Source: Sphingobium sp. V4 (GTDB lineage Bacteria > Pseudomonadota > Alphaproteobacteria > Sphingomonadales > Sphingomonadaceae). Taken from it: a DNA stretch of 64,000 nt. The notes below the pieces were generated by a model. The model did not search any database, was not told the DNA's origin, and worked only from the letters and a program-made list of their open reading frames with translations. Each line of letters starts with the position of its first letter. Positions within the stretch are counted from its first letter, which is position 1. The stretch is taken from the NCBI RefSeq assembly GCF_029590555.1, contig NZ_CP081002.1, forward strand, positions 248,001-312,000, read 5' to 3'. Of the stretch, positions 62,155 through 64,000 are shown in pieces. Both the position numbers and the translations under genes were made by a program.

Positions 62155-63582
62155 ATGGCCTATCCCGACCTTTATCTTATGATCGATGGCCAGCGGCTGT
62201 CGGGCGGCGGGCGACGCACCCATAAGGTCGTCAACCCCGCCACCGGCGAGGCGATCGCCGACCTGCCGCTGGCCGATGCGGCGGATCTGGATGCGGCGCT
62301 GGCGGCGGCGCAGCGCGGCTTCCACCGTTGGCGCGATTCAACGCCCCATGAGCGGGCGGCCGTGCTGCAAGGCGCGGCCCGGCTGATGGTCGAGCGGCAG
62401 GAGGAACTGGCCCGCATCGCCACGCTGGAACAGGGCAAGACGCTGGCCGAAGCGCGCATCGAAGTGATGATGAATGTCGGCCTGTTCAATTTCTACGCGG
62501 GCGAAGTCTTCCGCCTCTACGGCCGGGCGCTGGTGCGTCCGGCCGGGCAGCGATCGACCGTGACTAAGGAGCCGGTCGGCCCGGTCGCAGCCTTTGCGCC
62601 CTGGAATTTCCCGCTCGGCAATCCCGGCCGCAAGCTGGGCGCGCCGATCGCGGCGGGATGTTCGGTCATATTGAAGGCGGCGGAGGAAACCCCAGCATCC
62701 GCGCTGGGGGTTCTCCAATGCCTGCTCGACGCGGGCCTTCCCCGCGGCGTCGCGCAGGCGGTGTTCGGCGTGCCCGACGAGGTGTCGCGCCACCTGCTCG
62801 GCTCGCCCATCATCCGCAAGATGAGCTTTACCGGCTCCACCGTCGTCGGCAAGCATCTGGCGAAGCTGGCGGCGGAGGATTGCAAGCGCACGACCATGGA
62901 ACTGGGCGGCCATGGCCCGGTGCTGGTCTTCGCCGATGCCGACATCGAGCGGGCGCTCGATACGGTGGTGGCGGGCAAATATCGAAATGCCGGGCAGGTA
63001 TGCGTGTCGCCCACCCGCTTCATCGTGGAAACGGGCGTGCATGATCGCTTTCTTGCGGGCTTTGTCGAGCGGGCGAAGAAGGTAACGGTCGGCGACGGAT
63101 CGGACGCTGCCAGCATCATGGGACCGATGGCGAATGCGCGGCGGCTGGACGCGATGGACCGGCTGATCGGCGACGCGGTGGCCAAGGGCGCCAAGCTGGA
63201 GGCGGGTGGCGAACGGATCGGCAATGCGGGCTATTTCTTTGCCCCCACCGTGCTATCGTGCACGCCGCTGAACGCCGCCATCATGAACGAGGAGCCGTTC
63301 GGTCCCGTCGCGCTCATCAACGCCTATGCTGATGAATCCGCGATGATCGCGGAGGCCAATCGCCTGCCCTATGGCCTGGCCGCTTATGCCTGGACCAGTG
63401 ACGCCGCACGGCAACGCCGCATCGCGCGGGCAGTCGAGGCCGGGATGGTCGGCATCAACACAGCGATGATCGGCGGGTCGGATTCACCGTTCGGCGGGGT
63501 CAAATGGTCGGGCCACGGCGCGGAGGACGGCCCGGAAGGGATCGACGCCTGCCTCGTCACCAAAGCCATCCATGAAGGATAA
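62155..63582 (+). CDS. NAD(P)-dependent aldehyde dehydrogenase (GabD-like)
   Basis: 475 residues. FAPWNFPLGNPGRKLGAPIAAG, FTGSTVVGKHLAKLAAED, the general-base Glu in MELGGHGPVLVFADAD, nucleophile Cys in YRNAGQVCVSPTRF, and NEEPFGPVALIN. Pattern is that of the succinate-semialdehyde/vanillin-type ALDHs with broad range. It oxidises an aldehyde to the acid. Sits 4 bases after the SnoaL gene and 3 bases before the amidohydrolase, so it should act in the same pathway, before a decarboxylase-type amidohydrolase. Confidence 0.9.
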   Translation: MAYPDLYLMIDGQRLSGGGRRTHKVVNPATGEAIADLPLADAADLDAALAAAQRGFHRWRDSTPHERAAVLQGAARLMVERQEELARIATLEQGKTLAEARIEVMMNVGLFNFYAGEVFRLYGRALVRPAGQRSTVTKEPVGPVAAFAPWNFPLGNPGRKLGAPIAAGCSVILKAAEETPASALGVLQCLLDAGLPRGVAQAVFGVPDEVSRHLLGSPIIRKMSFTGSTVVGKHLAKLAAEDCKRTTMELGGHGPVLVFADADIERALDTVVAGKYRNAGQVCVSPTRFIVETGVHDRFLAGFVERAKKVTVGDGSDAASIMGPMANARRLDAMDRLIGDAVAKGAKLEAGGERIGNAGYFFAPTVLSCTPLNAAIMNEEPFGPVALINAYADESAMIAEANRLPYGLAAYAWTSDAARQRRIARAVEAGMVGINTAMIGGSDSPFGGVKWSGHGAEDGPEGIDACLVTKAIHEG

Positions 63583-63585
63583 GCG

Positions 63586-64000
63586 ATGCGCCATGAACTC
63601 AAGACCGGCGGCGACCGCGGCTATCTGCGCATTGCCACTGAAGAAGCCTTCGCCACGCGCGAGCAGATCGACGCCTATCTCCGCATGGTGCGCGATGGAA
63701 CCGCCGACCGGGGCATGGTGTCGCTCTGGGGCTTCTATGCCCAGTCGCCGTCCGAGCGCGCCACCCAGATAATTGACCGGCTGCTCGACCTGGGCGGCCG
63801 CCGGCTGGCGGACATGGATGCGACCGGCATCGACGTGGCGATCCTGTCGTTGACTTCGCCGGGGGTGCAGCCGCTACTCGACACGGATGAGGCCAAGGCG
63901 ATGGTGGCCCGCGCCAACAATCATCTCGCCGATCGCTGCGCCGCCCATCCCACCCGCTTCGTCGGCATGACGTCGATCGCGCCGCAAGACCCGGACTGGT
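63586..64000 (+). CDS. Amidohydrolase family 2 protein, decarboxylase type (partial)
   Basis: 138 residues before the window ends. Begins MRHELKTGGDRGYLRIATEEAFA; the TEEAFA element replaces the usual HxH and is typical of the 2,3-dihydroxybenzoate / gamma-resorcylate / 5-carboxyvanillate (LigW) decarboxylase group. Then RRLADMDATGIDVAILSLTSPGVQPL and ANNHLADRCAAHPTRFVGMTSIAPQDP. Metal-dependent non-oxidative decarboxylation or ring hydrolysis of an aromatic acid is expected. The downstream metal-binding residues are beyond the edge, so the class cannot be confirmed. Confidence 0.82.
   Translation, partial: MRHELKTGGDRGYLRIATEEAFATREQIDAYLRMVRDGTADRGMVSLWGFYAQSPSERATQIIDRLLDLGGRRLADMDATGIDVAILSLTSPGVQPLLDTDEAKAMVARANNHLADRCAAHPTRFVGMTSIAPQDPDW

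Overview
The window reads as a chromosomal segment of a GC-rich sphingomonad-type alphaproteobacterium (Sphingobium / Novosphingobium / Sphingomonas level). This is inferred from four TonB-dependent receptors, AmpG- and Spinster-like MFS carriers, several SnoaL/NTF2-fold enzymes paired with SDRs, and gene content in general. No rRNA, tRNA, CRISPR array, integrase or intact IS element was seen. Base composition looks even throughout.

Region 1 (1-16.7 kb) looks like a peptidoglycan amino-sugar scavenging locus. After the tail of a PHB-depolymerase-like gene come a TonB receptor, a penicillin-acylase-family hydrolase and a PBP4-type DacB. Two divergent operons follow. The leftward one is murQ - gntR - ampG-like - serine hydrolase (AmiE/YfeW-like). 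The rightward one is nagB-II - nagA - D-lactate dehydrogenase (dld) - BadF-type amino-sugar kinase, with every junction an ATGA overlap. Together they can take an imported muropeptide to fructose-6-P and pyruvate. Dld is the notable part, because MurQ releases D-lactate. A perfect inverted repeat sits inside the murQ promoter, and an identical 10-base half-site occurs upstream of the TonB receptor.

Region 2 (16.7-19.7 kb): a TPP riboswitch whose aptamer contains the Shine-Dalgarno sequence controls a TonB receptor followed by tenA, a thiamine/thiamine-degradation-product salvage unit.

Region 3 (20-29.3 kb): OprB porin, ThuA-domain protein, rhamnogalacturonan lyase (PL11), secreted tyrosine-phosphatase-like protein, TonB receptor, and a regulator made of two TetR units in one chain.

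Region 4 (29.3-44.1 kb): LysR/mmsA, then a TetR-controlled beta-oxidation-type operon (acyl-CoA dehydrogenase, two thiolases, HSD10-like SDR, PaaG-like isomerase, flavin oxidoreductase). Two SDRs follow, then a tightly overlapping leftward operon of SnoaL - SDR - SnoaL - acyl-CoA synthetase. The substrate is unknown; a cyclic or isoprenoid/steroid-like acid is a guess.

Region 5 (44.3-58.1 kb) is a pectin utilisation locus: GH43, TonB receptor, PL1 pectate lyase, KdgF-like cupin, carboxylesterase, KduD, KduI, LacI regulator, MhpD-family hydratase and ExuT-like transporter. Four near-identical 14-bp operators (consensus TGACACCGGTGTCA) lie in front of its transcription units and define a local LacI regulon.

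Region 6 (58.1-64 kb): interleaved palindromes upstream of an unrecognised winged-helix-like protein, an SDR, and a rightward unit of Spinster-like MFS, SnoaL-like protein, aldehyde dehydrogenase and an amidohydrolase cut by the window end.
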